Shown here: positions 20,479 to 29,839 of the stretch, in pieces
How positions within the stretch are numbered: position 1 is the stretch's first letter
How the letters are laid out: every line of letters starts with the position of its first letter
Origin: Phenylobacterium deserti
GTDB taxonomy: Bacteria; Pseudomonadota; Alphaproteobacteria; Caulobacterales; Caulobacteraceae
Assembly (NCBI RefSeq): GCF_003254705.1
Contig: NZ_QFYR01000002.1
Span: 372,001 to 436,000 of the forward strand
Direction: 5' to 3'
DNA length: 64,000 bases
The notes under the pieces: generated by a model
What the model was told of the DNA's origin: nothing
The model's input: only the letters and a program-made list of their open reading frames with translations
Database searches by the model: none
Position numbers and translations under genes: made by a program

Positions 20479-21593
20479 GAGGCGAGCTTCACCTTCGCCC
20501 GCACAGGCGCCGGTCCGCCGGCGCCTTCGATGAAGGCTTCGGTCCGCTCGCGCGCTTCGTTGTCGGTGTACTGCTCCGGCGGCGACTTCATGAAGTAGCT
20601 GGACGGGCCGAGCAGGGGGCCGGAAAGGCCGCGGTCGAGACCCAGCTTGGCGCAGCGCACCGCGTCGATGACGATGCCGGCGCTGTTGGGGCTGTCCCAC
20701 ACTTCCAGCTTCATCTCGACGTTCAGCGGCACGCCGCCGAAGGTGGTGCCTTCCACGCGGATGTGGGCCCACTTGCGGTCGGTGAGCCAGGGCACGAAGT
20801 CGCTGGGGCCGACGTGGACGTCGTCCGGATCCAGGGGCACGTCCAGCTGGCTGGTCACCGCCTGGGTCTTGGAGATCTTCTTGGAGTGCAGGCGCTCGCG
20901 CTCCAGCATGTTCTTGAAGTCGGAGTTGCCGCCGAAGTTCAGCTGGTAGGTGCGGTCCACCCGCACGCCACGTTCCCGGAACAGGTTCGCGACCATCCGG
21001 TGGAGGATGGTGGCGCCCACCTGGCTCTTGATGTCATCGCCGATGATCGGCACGCCGCGCTGCTCGAAGCGCTTTGCCCAGTTCGGATCGGAAGCGATGA
21101 ACACCGGAATGCAGTTCACGAAGGCGCAGCCGGCCTCCAGCGCCTGTTCAGCGTAGAATTCGGTGGCCGCCTGCGAGCCCACCGGCAGATAAGACACCAG
21201 GACGTCCGTCTTGGAGTCGCGCAGGGCCTGGGCGACGTCCACCTGCGGCGCGTCGGCTTCCTCGATGTCGCCGGCCATGTACTGGCCGATGCCGTCCAGG
21301 GTCGGGCCGCGCAGGACCTTCACGCCCGCCGCCTTGGGCTTTGCGAAGACAATGGTGTTGTTGGGCTTGGCGAGCACCGCTTCGGAGATGTCCCGGCCGA
21401 CCTTGCCGGCGTGGATGTCGAAGGCCGAGGCGATCTCGATGTCGCTCACATGATAGCCGCCGAGCTCGACGTGCATGAGGCCAGGCGGCGGCTCGTTGGC
21501 CGTGGCCTCGGCATAGTGGCTCAGCCCCTGGACGAAGGACGAGGCGCAGTTGCCAACGCCGACGATCCCAACGCGTAGCTTGTTTCGGCTCAT
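20475..21593 (-). CDS. ino1: myo-Inositol-1-phosphate synthase
   Basis: A 372-residue NAD-dependent enzyme converting glucose 6-phosphate to 1D-myo-inositol 3-phosphate. The Rossmann motif GIVGVGNC (9-16) opens the protein. The catalytic-domain sequences [17 protein letters not shown] and [12 protein letters not shown] are characteristic of the short bacterial/archaeal form. I chose ATG 21593 over GTG 21596 for better spacing from AGGGG. It heads a seven-gene operon and has an EcfG-like promoter and a leader hairpin. Inositol synthesis is unusual in alphaproteobacteria, so this enzyme defines the locus as cyclitol-related. Confidence 0.93.
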   Translation of the reverse strand: MSRNKLRVGIVGVGNCASSFVQGLSHYAEATANEPPPGLMHVELGGYHVSDIEIASAFDIHAGKVGRDISEAVLAKPNNTIVFAKPKAAGVKVLRGPTLDGIGQYMAGDIEEADAPQVDVAQALRDSKTDVLVSYLPVGSQAATEFYAEQALEAGCAFVNCIPVFIASDPNWAKRFEQRGVPIIGDDIKSQVGATILHRMVANLFRERGVRVDRTYQLNFGGNSDFKNMLERERLHSKKISKTQAVTSQLDVPLDPDDVHVGPSDFVPWLTDRKWAHIRVEGTTFGGVPLNVEMKLEVWDSPNSAGIVIDAVRCAKLGLDRGLSGPLLGPSSYFMKSPPEQYTDNEARERTEAFIEGAGGPAPVRAKVKLAS

Positions 21594-21612
21594 CACGCCC
21601 CTGCGCTCGTTG

Positions 21613-21640
21613 TCCGGACACGGCGAAACGCCGCTCCGGA
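21613..21640 (-). promoter_or_regulatory. Nested stem-loop in ino1 5' leader
   Basis: Outer arms TCCGG/CCGGA and inner arms CGGCG/CGCCG around an AAA loop (plus-strand sequence) form an interrupted hairpin 20-47 nt before the ino1 ATG. It would lie in the leader made from the EcfG-type promoter and could affect translation or stability. Confidence 0.4.
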
Positions 21641-21659
21641 GGAAAGTACCTCACGCAAG

Positions 21660-21684
21660 AACAGCTAGGCTGGAGCTTTGTTCC
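21660..21684 (-). promoter_or_regulatory. EcfG-type stress promoter of ino1 operon
   Basis: Minus-strand GGAAC, 16 nt, TGTT fits the EcfG consensus apart from the first base of the -10. The implied leader is about 60 nt and contains the nested stem-loop. Confidence 0.55.
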
Positions 21685-21698
21685 TTAGAATGCTCCAG
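21670..21698. repeat. Inverted repeat overlapping ino1 promoter
   Basis: CTGGAGC and GCTCCAG, 7-bp arms 15 nt apart, flank the GGAAC -35 element of the ino1 promoter. They could be an operator half-site pair or simply a hairpin. Confidence 0.35.
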
Positions 21699-21845
21699 CG
21701 GCGAAAGGCCGATAACGACGGGAGGTGGCGATTGGCTCCCGCGTTCGCCGATTCGTGAGACCCGCAAGGCCGAGCAACTTACGCTCACGCGAATGTGCGC
21801 TCGGAACCAAGCTTCGCATTGGGAACTGAAACTGTGGAGCCTGCG

Positions 21846-21870
21846 GGAACTTACATGAAGATGAAGGGTT
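21846..21870 (+). promoter_or_regulatory. EcfG-type stress promoter of epimerase/CgeB operon
   Basis: GGAAC, 16 nt, GGTT on the plus strand, implying a roughly 220-nt leader before the ATG at 22099. Match to the EcfG consensus is good apart from the first base of the -10 element. Confidence 0.5.
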
Positions 21871-22098
21871 AGCTTGGCGGGTGTGTGAAGGCGAGGGACC
21901 GCCATGTGCCAAGGCCAGAGCGTTGTAGGCCCCGAAGGGTCAGGGAACTGGCTAGCAGGCGCGCAGTGCGCGGTGCGCATCGGAAAGAACTCCCAAGGAC
22001 AGAGCGAGATCAAGCGTCTGTCCCTTCACCTCCAACAATTCGACGCGGGCGGACCTTCTTTCCGTCTGTCCCAACACTCCAACCGCTGAGTTCCGCCA

Positions 22099-23211
22099 AT
22101 GGCTGAAACCGTTCTTATCACCGGCGGCGCCGGTTTCATTGGTCGACACCTCACGCAGGCGCTCCTGGAGCGTGGCGACAAGGTGCGCATCCTCGACAGC
22201 CTGATCGAGCAGGTCCACCCCAAGCGCACCCGCCCGGCCGAACTGGCCGAAGACGCGGAGCTGATTGTGGGCGACGTCCGGGACGAGGCGGCGGTTCTGA
22301 AATCGCTCAAGGGCGTGGACAAGGTGGTCCACCTGGCGGCGGAAGTGGGCGTCGGTCAGAGCATGTACGCCGTCGACCGCTACACCTCGGTCAACGACTA
22401 CGGCACCGCGGTGCTGTTCCAGCAACTGATCGACAACCCGGTGGAGCGGGTGGTCGTCGCCTCCTCCATGTCGATCTACGGCGAGGGCCTCTACAAGACC
22501 GTCGATGGAAAGCTGATGGAAGATGTGGTTCGCGAGAGCCGCAACGCCGACGGCTCGTGGGATCCGCTCGACGAGCAGGGTCGGCCGATGATCCCGGTGC
22601 CGACGCCGGAGACCAAGGGCAGCGGCCTGAAGAGCGTCTACGCCATCGGCAAGTACGTTCAGGAGCGGCTGACGCTCACCCTGACCAAGCAATACGGGAT
22701 GGGCGGCTCGGCCCTTCGCCTGTGGAACGCCTACGGCCCCGGCCAGGCGCTCTCCAACCCCTACACCGGCGTGCTGGCGATCTTCGCCTCGCGCATCGCC
22801 AACGGCCAGGCGCCGATGGTGTTCGAGGACGGCCAGCAACGGCGCGACTTCGTCCACGTCCGCGACGTGGCGCGCGCCTTCGTCCTGGCCCTTCACGAGC
22901 CGAAGGCCGACGGCCAGGTGTTCAACATCGGATCCGGCGAAGACCGGACCGTGGAGGAAGTCGCCCTGCTGCAAGCCGCCGCGATGGGCCGTCCCGACCT
23001 GCAGCCGGAAGTGGCCGGCAAGGCGCGGGCCGGCGACATCCGGCACTGCATCCCTGACCTGACCCGAGCTCACGAAGTGCTGGGCTACCGGGCCCAGGAA
23101 GACTTCACCGCCGGCCTGGCCGAATTGGCCGAGTGGGTGGCGCGGCAGGAAGCCGAAGACCGCGTGGTCGAGGCCCGCAAGGAACTCGAAATGCGCGGGC
23201 TGGTGGCATGA
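22099..23211 (+). CDS. NAD-dependent sugar-nucleotide epimerase/dehydratase (SDR)
   Basis: A 370-residue extended SDR enzyme. The NAD-binding motif is TGGAGFIG at the N-terminus. The catalytic triad is VASSMSIYGEG followed by SVYAIGKY (YxxxK), and the C-terminal part has LRLWNAYGPGQ and RDFVHVRDVARA. It acts on a nucleotide sugar, most likely a UDP- or GDP-hexose 4-epimerisation or 4,6-dehydration; the insert between strand 5 and the active-site Tyr is longer than in GalE. It is first of about nine rightward genes, with an ATGA overlap to the next. Exact substrate unknown. Confidence 0.85.
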   Translation: MAETVLITGGAGFIGRHLTQALLERGDKVRILDSLIEQVHPKRTRPAELAEDAELIVGDVRDEAAVLKSLKGVDKVVHLAAEVGVGQSMYAVDRYTSVNDYGTAVLFQQLIDNPVERVVVASSMSIYGEGLYKTVDGKLMEDVVRESRNADGSWDPLDEQGRPMIPVPTPETKGSGLKSVYAIGKYVQERLTLTLTKQYGMGGSALRLWNAYGPGQALSNPYTGVLAIFASRIANGQAPMVFEDGQQRRDFVHVRDVARAFVLALHEPKADGQVFNIGSGEDRTVEEVALLQAAAMGRPDLQPEVAGKARAGDIRHCIPDLTRAHEVLGYRAQEDFTAGLAELAEWVARQEAEDRVVEARKELEMRGLVA

Positions 23212-24278
23212 GCGCTGGCAAAGGTCCGGTCCTCGTCACCGGCGGCGCGGGCTTCATCGGCTGCAACATCGCCGACCGGCTCGCGGCCGATGGCCATGAG
23301 GTCATCGTCTACGACGCGCTCACCCGCGAGGGCGTCGAGCGCAATCTGTCCTGGCTCAAGAGCCGCCATGGCGCGCAGATCACCCATGTGGCGGCGGACA
23401 TCCGCGACGCCCGTGCGGTGGACGAGGCGGTGCGTGAAGCCCAGGCCGTGTTCCACATGGCCGCGCAGGTGGCCGTCACCACCAGCCTGGTCGACCCGAT
23501 CGAAGACTTCGAGGTGAACATCCTCGGCGGGCTGAACGTGCTGGAGGCGGTGCGCCGTCGCGGCGGCACGGCGCCGGTGATTTTCGCGAGCACAAACAAG
23601 GTCTACGGCGATCTGGCTGACGTGCCGCTGGAGCTCGTCGGCGACGCCTATCGCCCGGTGGACGCCGCCTTGCGGGTGCGTGGCGTGAGCGAGAGCCGCC
23701 CGCTGGACTTCCACACGCCCTACGGCTGCTCCAAGGGCGCTGCGGACCAATACGTCCTCGACTACGCCCGCAGCTTCGACCTCGACACCTGCGTCATGCG
23801 CATGAGCTGCATCTATGGCCCGCGCCAGATGGGCACCGAGGACCAGGGGTGGGTCGCCCACTTCCTGATCCAGGCGCTCGAGGGCAAGCCGATCAGCATC
23901 TATGGCGACGGCAAGCAAGTGCGCGACATCCTGAACGTCGGCGACTGTGTGGAAGCCTATATGCAGGCCTGGCGGAAGATCTCGGCCGTGAAGGGCCGGG
24001 CCTTCAACCTGGGCGGCGGGCCGTCCAATGCGGTGAGCCTGGTTCAGCTGATCGCCTACATCGAGGAGCTGACCGGCAGACAGGTCGACCTAGGCTTCTC
24101 CGACTGGCGCGCCGGCGACCAGCGCTACTACGTCTCGGACCCGTCGGCGGCGCGGCGCGAGCTCGGTCTTGCGGAAGCCCTGGATTGGCGAACCGGCGTC
24201 GCCCAACTCGCCCAGTGGCTGATGGCCGAGCGGGGCGGGCAGGGCGTCCGCCGCGAGCCCGCCGAGGCGCTGTCCTGA
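23208..24278 (+). CDS. NAD-dependent epimerase, CDP-paratose/tyvelose 2-epimerase-like
   Basis: A 356-residue SDR enzyme. TGGAGFIGCN binds NAD, YDALTREGVERNLSWL resembles the loop of CDP-tyvelose 2-epimerases, and the active-site segment is TNKVYGD then HTPYGCSKGAADQYVLDYAR. IYGPRQMGTEDQGWVAHF is also typical of that subfamily. The ATG at 23208 overlaps the previous stop (ATGA). By family it would epimerise C-2 or C-4 of a nucleotide-linked hexose or deoxyhexose. No CDP-sugar synthesis genes are nearby, so the substrate may differ. Confidence 0.8.
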   Translation: MSAGKGPVLVTGGAGFIGCNIADRLAADGHEVIVYDALTREGVERNLSWLKSRHGAQITHVAADIRDARAVDEAVREAQAVFHMAAQVAVTTSLVDPIEDFEVNILGGLNVLEAVRRRGGTAPVIFASTNKVYGDLADVPLELVGDAYRPVDAALRVRGVSESRPLDFHTPYGCSKGAADQYVLDYARSFDLDTCVMRMSCIYGPRQMGTEDQGWVAHFLIQALEGKPISIYGDGKQVRDILNVGDCVEAYMQAWRKISAVKGRAFNLGGGPSNAVSLVQLIAYIEELTGRQVDLGFSDWRAGDQRYYVSDPSAARRELGLAEALDWRTGVAQLAQWLMAERGGQGVRREPAEALS

Positions 24279-24303
24279 TGAGCGCAGCCGCCAGCGAGGC
24301 GCC

Positions 24304-25428
24304 ATGCCGGCCGTGACGCGCGACGCCGGGCCGAAGCTGCTGATGACCGCCGACGCTGTCGGCGGCGTCTGGACCTATGCGCTCGACCTGGCGCGCGGGC
24401 TGGCGGACACCGGCGTCTCGACGACCCTGGTGGTGCTGGGCCCGTCGCCCAGCGCCGACCAGATGGCAGAAGCCCATCGCGTGCCGCGGCTGGAGCTGGT
24501 CGACACGCGCCTTCCGCTGGACTGGATGGCGTCAGAGCCTGCGGAGATCCTGGAGGTCGGAGCGGCGGTGCGTGGGCTGGCGCGCGGCGCCAAGGCGGAC
24601 CTGATCCATCTGAACACGCCCGCGATCGCGGCGGGCGGCGGCTTCTCGGCGCCGGTGATCGGCGCCTGCCATTCCTGCCTCGCCACCTGGTGGAGCGAGG
24701 TGAAGGACGGGATGATGCCGGCCGACTTCCGCTGGCGCACTCAAGCCTTGTGGCAGGGCCTCATCGCCTGCGACGCGCTGATCGCGCCGACGCATGCCTT
24801 CGCGCAAGCCACGGCGCTGACCTACGAGCTTCCGCGGCCGTTCGCCGTCCACAACGGGCGCAAGCCGCCTCAAGTCTCCACCTGGGCGCGGGAGAAGATG
24901 GTCTTCACCTCCGGCCGGCTGTGGGACGAAGGCAAGAACATCCAAGTGCTGGACGAGGCGGCCGCGCTGATCGACGCGCCGCTGCACGCCGCGGGCCCGC
25001 TGCAAGGCCCCACCGGCGGACCGGTGACCCTGCGCCACGCGCAGGCCCTCGGGCGGCTGTCGTCGCAAGGCGTGGAGTCGTGGCTGGCCCGTGCGCCGGT
25101 GTTCGCATCGGCGGCGCTCTACGAGCCCTTCGGCCTCGGCGTGCTGGAAGCGGCGCAAGCCGGCTGCGCCCTGGTGCTGTCCGACATTCCCACCTTCCGC
25201 GAGCTGTGGGACGGCGTGGCGGTGTTCGCCGATCCGACGGACCCGCAAAGCTTCGCCTCGGCCTTCGAGGAGCTGCTCGTCGATCCGCTGCGGGCCCAGC
25301 AACTGGGGCAGCAAGCCCGCCAGCGCGCCGCTCGCTACTCCGTTTCCGCCATGACGGCGGGCGTCCTGCAGGTCTATCGCCAGTACCGGCCCGACCTCTT
25401 CCAGCCGCCTGCCGAGGTCGCCGCATGA
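24304..25428 (+). CDS. GT4-family glycosyltransferase
   Basis: A 374-residue GT-B enzyme. The N-terminal TADAVGGVWTYALDLARGL is the acceptor-side loop. The donor domain carries FTSGRLWDEGKNIQVLDEA and the E-x7-E motif EPFGLGVLE (Glu274 and Glu282). GAGGCG lies just before the ATG. The upstream stop is 25 bp away and the downstream CgeB gene overlaps by four bases. It probably adds one sugar in the glycan assembled by this operon; donor and acceptor are unknown. Confidence 0.85.
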   Translation: MPAVTRDAGPKLLMTADAVGGVWTYALDLARGLADTGVSTTLVVLGPSPSADQMAEAHRVPRLELVDTRLPLDWMASEPAEILEVGAAVRGLARGAKADLIHLNTPAIAAGGGFSAPVIGACHSCLATWWSEVKDGMMPADFRWRTQALWQGLIACDALIAPTHAFAQATALTYELPRPFAVHNGRKPPQVSTWAREKMVFTSGRLWDEGKNIQVLDEAAALIDAPLHAAGPLQGPTGGPVTLRHAQALGRLSSQGVESWLARAPVFASAALYEPFGLGVLEAAQAGCALVLSDIPTFRELWDGVAVFADPTDPQSFASAFEELLVDPLRAQQLGQQARQRAARYSVSAMTAGVLQVYRQYRPDLFQPPAEVAA

Positions 25429-26555
25429 AGATCGTCTACTTCACCCACTCCCTGGCCTCGTGCTGGAATCACGGGAACGCGCACTTCCTGCGCGGCGTGC
25501 TGCGGGACCTGATCCGTCGGGGCCATCAGGTCGAGGTTCTGGAGCCTCAGGGGGCGTGGAGCCTGCAGAACCTGCTCGCGGACCATGGCGAGGCTGGGTT
25601 GGAGCCGTATCGTGCGGCCTATCCGGAGCTGAGCTCCACCGAGTTCGGCTCGGACTTCGATCCCGATCGCGCGCTGGACGGCGCCGACCTCGTCATCATG
25701 CACGAGTGGAACGAGCCGTCGCTGGTCGCCGAGATCGGCAAGGCGCGGGCGCGGGGCGGCCGGTTCACCCTGCTGTTCCACGACACCCACCACCGGGCCG
25801 TCAGCGATCCGGACGCGATCCGGGCTTTCGATCTGTCCGGCTACGACGGGGTCCTCGCGTTCGGCGAGACCCTGGCGGAGGTCTACCGCCGCTGGGGTTG
25901 GGAGAACCGGGTGTTCGTCTGGCACGAGGCTGCCGACGTTGAGCTGTTTCATCCGCCCGCGGCCGAGCAGGCGCGCGAAGGTCTGGTCTGGATCGGCAAC
26001 TGGGGGGACGGCGAGCGGACTGGCGAGCTCGAGCAATTCCTGATGGCGCCTGCCAAGGCTGCCGGCCTTTCGTTGGATATCTTTGGGGTTCGGTATCCGC
26101 CTGAAGCCCTGGCCATGCTGGAGCGCTATGGCGTTCGCTATCGCGGCTGGCTGGCCAACGCCCGCGCGCCGGAGGTCTTCGCCCGCCACCTCGCCACCGT
26201 GCACGTGCCGCGGCGCTTCTACGTTACGACCCTGCCAGGCATCCCCACGATCCGGGTCTTCGAGGCGCTGGCCTGCGGCATTCCGCTGGTCTCGGCGCCC
26301 TGGAGCGACTCCGAGAACCTGTTCCGCCCGGGGCAGGACTTCCTGTTCGCGCGCGACGGCGCGGAGGTCGAGCGGCATCTGCGCGCCATCCAGAACGACC
26401 CCGACCTGCGTGAAAGCCTCGTCCGCTCGGGCCTGGAGACGATCCGCGCCCGCCACACCTGCGCGCACCGGGCCGAGGAGCTGCTGGGCTTCGTCGCCCA
26501 GCTGAACAAGACCGCCCGCCCGGCCGCCCAACAGCTCATCACCGAGACCGTCTGA
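25425..26555 (+). CDS. CgeB-family glycosyltransferase, copy 1
   Basis: A 376-residue protein of the CgeB/GT1-4-like group, cytoplasmic. The N-terminus is FTHSLASCWNHGNAHFLRG, HHxAVSDPDAIRAF lies in the middle, and the C-terminal donor site is PGIPTIRVFEALACGIPLVS followed by WSDSENLFRPGQDFL. These match the layout of the other three CgeB proteins in the window but at modest identity. Start ATG overlaps the GT4 stop (ATGA), and its own stop shares a base with the next ATG. CgeB proteins were first linked to Bacillus spore glycans; here they presumably transfer sugars to the inositol/galactose product. Confidence 0.8.
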   Translation: MKIVYFTHSLASCWNHGNAHFLRGVLRDLIRRGHQVEVLEPQGAWSLQNLLADHGEAGLEPYRAAYPELSSTEFGSDFDPDRALDGADLVIMHEWNEPSLVAEIGKARARGGRFTLLFHDTHHRAVSDPDAIRAFDLSGYDGVLAFGETLAEVYRRWGWENRVFVWHEAADVELFHPPAAEQAREGLVWIGNWGDGERTGELEQFLMAPAKAAGLSLDIFGVRYPPEALAMLERYGVRYRGWLANARAPEVFARHLATVHVPRRFYVTTLPGIPTIRVFEALACGIPLVSAPWSDSENLFRPGQDFLFARDGAEVERHLRAIQNDPDLRESLVRSGLETIRARHTCAHRAEELLGFVAQLNKTARPAAQQLITETV

Positions 26556-27649
26556 TGAAGATCGCCTTTTATGGTTCGAGCCTGCTGTCGTCCTACTGGA
26601 ACGGCGCGGCCACCTATTATCGCGGCATGCTCTCCGAGCTCGCCAAGCGCGGCTACGACATCACCTTCTACGAGCCCGACGCCTTCGACCGGCAGAGACA
26701 CAAGGACATCGAGCCGCCGGAGTGGTGCAAGGTGGTGGTCTATCCGGCCACCGAGACGGCCCTACAGACCGTGATCGCCAAGGCGGCGGAAGCCGATGTG
26801 GTGGTGAAGGCGAGCGGCGTCGGCGTGTTCGACGACGAGCTGCTGGAAGGCGTCATGGCCGTGGCCCGGCCGCACGCCATCAAAATCTTCTGGGACGTGG
26901 ACGCGCCGGCGACGCTGTCCGAGCTGCGCGGCGACGCCAGCTTGCCGATGCACCGGGTCCTGCCGAGCCTGGACATGGTGCTGACCTATGGCGGCGGCCC
27001 GCCGGTGATCAACGCCTATGAGGGCTTCGGCGCGCGGGTTTGCCGGCCGATCTACAACGCCCTGGATCCCTCGACCCACCATCCGGTCCCGGCGCAGACG
27101 CGTTTCGAGGGCGACCTCAACTTCCTGGCCAACCGACTGCCGGACCGGGAAAGCCGGGTGGAGCGCTTCTTCCTGGAGCCGGCCGCGCGCCTGCCCGAGC
27201 GGCGCTTCCTGATCGGCGGCAACGGCTGGGACGACAAGGCCATGCCCGCCAACGTGCGCCGGATCGGGCACGTGGGAACGGCCGACCACAACGCCTTTAA
27301 CTGCTCGCCCTTGGCGGTGCTGAACGTGGCCCGGGACTCCATGGCGGACGTCGGCTTCTCGCCGGCGACGCGGGTGTTCGAAGCGGCCGGCGCGGGCGCC
27401 TGCCTGATCACCGACGCCTGGGAAGGCATCGAGCTGTTCCTCAACCCCGACGAGGAAGTGCTGGTGGCGCGCGACGGCCAGGACGTGGCCGAGCATGTGG
27501 CGGCCCTGACGCCTGAGCGTGCGCGTGCGATCGGCGAGGCGGCCCGCCAGCGGATCCTGTCCGAGCACACCTATGCCCGGCGCGCAGCCGAGGTGGACGT
27601 GCTGCTGAAGCACGAGGCGGCCGCCAAGCGCGAAAGGAGCCTCGCGTGA
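26555..27649 (+). CDS. CgeB-family glycosyltransferase, copy 2
   Basis: A 364-residue paralogue. It opens with FYGSSLLSSYWNGAATYYRG, has IKIFWDVDAPATLSEL in the first domain and PATRVFEAAGAGACLITD with AWEGIELFLNPDEEVLVA in the donor domain. It is coupled to the previous gene (TGATG) and overlaps the next (GTGA). The repeated-gene arrangement suggests successive sugar additions with different linkages. Donor specificity cannot be read from the sequence. Confidence 0.8.
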   Translation: MKIAFYGSSLLSSYWNGAATYYRGMLSELAKRGYDITFYEPDAFDRQRHKDIEPPEWCKVVVYPATETALQTVIAKAAEADVVVKASGVGVFDDELLEGVMAVARPHAIKIFWDVDAPATLSELRGDASLPMHRVLPSLDMVLTYGGGPPVINAYEGFGARVCRPIYNALDPSTHHPVPAQTRFEGDLNFLANRLPDRESRVERFFLEPAARLPERRFLIGGNGWDDKAMPANVRRIGHVGTADHNAFNCSPLAVLNVARDSMADVGFSPATRVFEAAGAGACLITDAWEGIELFLNPDEEVLVARDGQDVAEHVAALTPERARAIGEAARQRILSEHTYARRAAEVDVLLKHEAAAKRERSLA

Positions 27650-28749
27650 AGCTCGTCGTCTTAGGGCTCAGCCTGTCCTCGTCCTGGGGCAACGGGCACG
27701 CGACCACCTACCGGGCGCTGCTTCGCAGCTTCGCCGCACGCGGGCACGAGATCCTGTTCCTGGAGCGGGATGTGCCCTGGTACGCGGGCGCGCACCGCGA
27801 CCTGGCCTCGCCGGACTTCTGCGAGCTGGCCTTCTACAAGGACCGTGACGAACTTGCCCGGCTGTGGCGAACGGAAGTGGAGCAGGCGGACGCGGTGATC
27901 GTCGGCTCCTACGTTCCGGAAGGCGTGGAGGTCGGCCGCTGGGCGCAAAAGACCGCGCGCGGCGTGGTCGCGTTCTATGACATCGACACGCCGGTGACGC
28001 TGGCCAAGCTGGCCGCAGGCGACTTCGAGTACCTGACGCCCGAGCTGATCCCCGGCTACGACGTCTACCTGTCCTTCACCGGCGGCCCGACGCTGGAGCG
28101 GCTGATGAAGCGCTACGGCTCGCCCGCGGCGCGGGCGCTCTACTGCTCGGTGGACGCGGACGTCTATCGCCCGATGGCGGGAACGCGGCGCTGGGACCTG
28201 AGCTACCTCGGCACCTACAGCCCCGACCGGCAGCCGACGCTGGAGCGACTGCTGCTGGAGCCGGCGCGGCAGGCTCCGGAACTGAAGTTCTGCGTGGCCG
28301 GACCGCAGTACCCGGCGGACATCGACTGGCCCGCCAATGTGGAGCGGATCGATCACGTCCCGCCGGCCGAGCATCCCACCTTCTATGCGGCGAGCCGTTA
28401 CACGCTGAACGTCACGCGGGCGGACATGATCGCGGCGGGCTTTTCGCCCAGCGTGCGGCTGTTCGAGGCAGGCGCGTGCGGCACGCCGATCATCTCCGAC
28501 GTCTGGGACGGGCTGGACACCCTGTTCGAGCCCAAGGCGGAGATCGTCCTGGCCCGCACGAGCGAAGAGGTGCTGCAGCAACTGCGCAGCACCGACGAGC
28601 CGGCGCGCCGGGAGATGGCCGAGGCCGCCCGTGGGCGGATCCTGGCCGAGCACACAGCAGACCACCGCGCCGCGGAACTCGAGGCGCATCTCACCGAGGC
28701 TGCGGCCGCCAAGGCCCAGCGTCGCAAGGACAATCTTCTACTTTGTTAG
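27646..28749 (+). CDS. CgeB-family glycosyltransferase, copy 3
   Basis: A 367-residue paralogue, closest to the leftward copy at 32698-33783: both have LSSSWGNGHATTYRAL-type openings, LFLERDVPWYAGAHRDL, FYDIDTPVTLAKLAAG and DLSYLGTYSPDRQPTLERLL. The donor site is SVRLFEAGACGTPIISDVW. GTG start overlaps the preceding stop by four bases. A 66-bp gap follows before the decarboxylase gene. The close similarity to the opposite-strand copy points to local duplication with inversion. Confidence 0.82.
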   Translation: MKLVVLGLSLSSSWGNGHATTYRALLRSFAARGHEILFLERDVPWYAGAHRDLASPDFCELAFYKDRDELARLWRTEVEQADAVIVGSYVPEGVEVGRWAQKTARGVVAFYDIDTPVTLAKLAAGDFEYLTPELIPGYDVYLSFTGGPTLERLMKRYGSPAARALYCSVDADVYRPMAGTRRWDLSYLGTYSPDRQPTLERLLLEPARQAPELKFCVAGPQYPADIDWPANVERIDHVPPAEHPTFYAASRYTLNVTRADMIAAGFSPSVRLFEAGACGTPIISDVWDGLDTLFEPKAEIVLARTSEEVLQQLRSTDEPARREMAEAARGRILAEHTADHRAAELEAHLTEAAAAKAQRRKDNLLLC

Positions 28750-28815
28750 GGTGACGGGAAACGCCGACCGGGGGGACGGCCACGCCTAGAACGTCCAGCG
28801 TTGAAGGATGGCGAA

Positions 28816-29826
28816 ATGAAGAATGGACGGCAGAAACAGATCCTGGTGGCCGGCGGCGCCGGCTTCCTCGGCTCGCATCTGTGCGAACGGCTGATCGAGG
28901 AAGGCGCCCGGGTCGTCTGCCTGGACAACTTCCTCACAGGAAAGCCCGAGAACCTGCGGCGGCTCGAGCTTTCGGCCGACTTCGAGCTGATCGAGCACGA
29001 CATCGTCGAGCCGCTTCCGGCCAAGCTGATGAAGCGGCGTTTCGACCGGGTCTACAACCTGGCCTGCGCGGCCTCGCCGCCGCTGTACCAGGCTGATCCC
29101 GAGCACACGCTGATGACCAATGTGCTGGGCACCCGGCACCTGCTGAAGCTGGCGGAAGCATGCGGGGCGCGGTTCCTGCTGACCTCGACCAGCGAGGTTT
29201 ACGGCGACCCGCACGCGCACCCGCAGGTCGAGAGCTACTGGGGCAACGTCAACTGCACAGGCCCGCGGGCCTGCTACGACGAGGGCAAGCGCGCGGCCGA
29301 GACCCTGTGCTTCGACTACGACCGCCTGAAGAAGGTGGAAGTGCGCGTGGCGCGGATCTTCAATACCTATGGCCCGCGGCTGTCGCCGGACGATGGGCGG
29401 GTGGTCTCCAACGTGGTCAGCCAGGCGCTGGCCGGCGACGACATCACGGTCTTCGGCGACGGCTCGCAGACCCGCTCCTTCTGCTACGTCGACGACCAGG
29501 TCGACGGGCTGATGAAGCTGATGGAGTTCGACGGCGCCCAGCCGGGGCCGATCAACATCGGCAACCCGGTGGAGCGGACGATCCTGGAGCTGGTGGACCT
29601 GGTGCTGGCCATGACCGGCTCGAACTCGGAAGTGATCTTCCAGCCGCTGCCGGTCGACGATCCCAAGCGCCGGCGGCCGGACATCAGCAAGGCCGAGCGG
29701 GTGCTCGGCTGGACCCCGCAGACCGACCTGGAACAAGGGCTGCGCTCCACGATTGCTTGGTTCGAGGCGGGTGAAGGCCTGGCCGCATCCACCCGGGGCG
29801 GCGACAAGGCGCTGCTGACCGCCTGA
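28816..29826 (+). CDS. UDP-glucuronate decarboxylase (UDP-xylose synthase)-like SDR
   Basis: Predicted 336 residues. NAD motif AGGAGFLGSHLCERL, the DNFLTGKPENL loop, LACAASPPLYQADPEHT, and the active-site region TSTSEVYGDP with GPRACYDEGKRAAETL are the signature of UDP-glucuronate decarboxylase, which makes UDP-xylose. The C-terminal RRRPDISKAERVLGW is also typical. ATG 28816 has AGGA upstream; the TTG at 28801 is less likely. A xylose donor fits the beta-xylosidase-like hydrolase in the opposite operon. A UDP-glucose dehydrogenase is not in the window. Confidence 0.88.
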   Translation: MKNGRQKQILVAGGAGFLGSHLCERLIEEGARVVCLDNFLTGKPENLRRLELSADFELIEHDIVEPLPAKLMKRRFDRVYNLACAASPPLYQADPEHTLMTNVLGTRHLLKLAEACGARFLLTSTSEVYGDPHAHPQVESYWGNVNCTGPRACYDEGKRAAETLCFDYDRLKKVEVRVARIFNTYGPRLSPDDGRVVSNVVSQALAGDDITVFGDGSQTRSFCYVDDQVDGLMKLMEFDGAQPGPINIGNPVERTILELVDLVLAMTGSNSEVIFQPLPVDDPKRRRPDISKAERVLGWTPQTDLEQGLRSTIAWFEAGEGLAASTRGGDKALLTA

Positions 29827-29839
29827 CTGGAGCGCCGTC

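Larger units (their letters stand above)
21597..22098. other. Divergent regulatory region between ino1 and epimerase operons
   Basis: About 500 bp without a supportable gene. It holds the outward-facing EcfG-type promoters of both operons, a nested stem-loop in the ino1 leader (21613-21640), and an inverted repeat CTGGAGC/GCTCCAG (21670-21676 and 21692-21698) overlapping the ino1 promoter. The remaining roughly 220 nt leader of the epimerase operon (21870-22098) shows no clear riboswitch or small ORF. Confidence 0.6.

Noticed and set aside
24276..24316. 12-codon frame beginning at a TGATG coupling after the second epimerase
   Set aside because: Too short and followed at once by the well-supported glycosyltransferase start at 24304; likely a relic of coupling.
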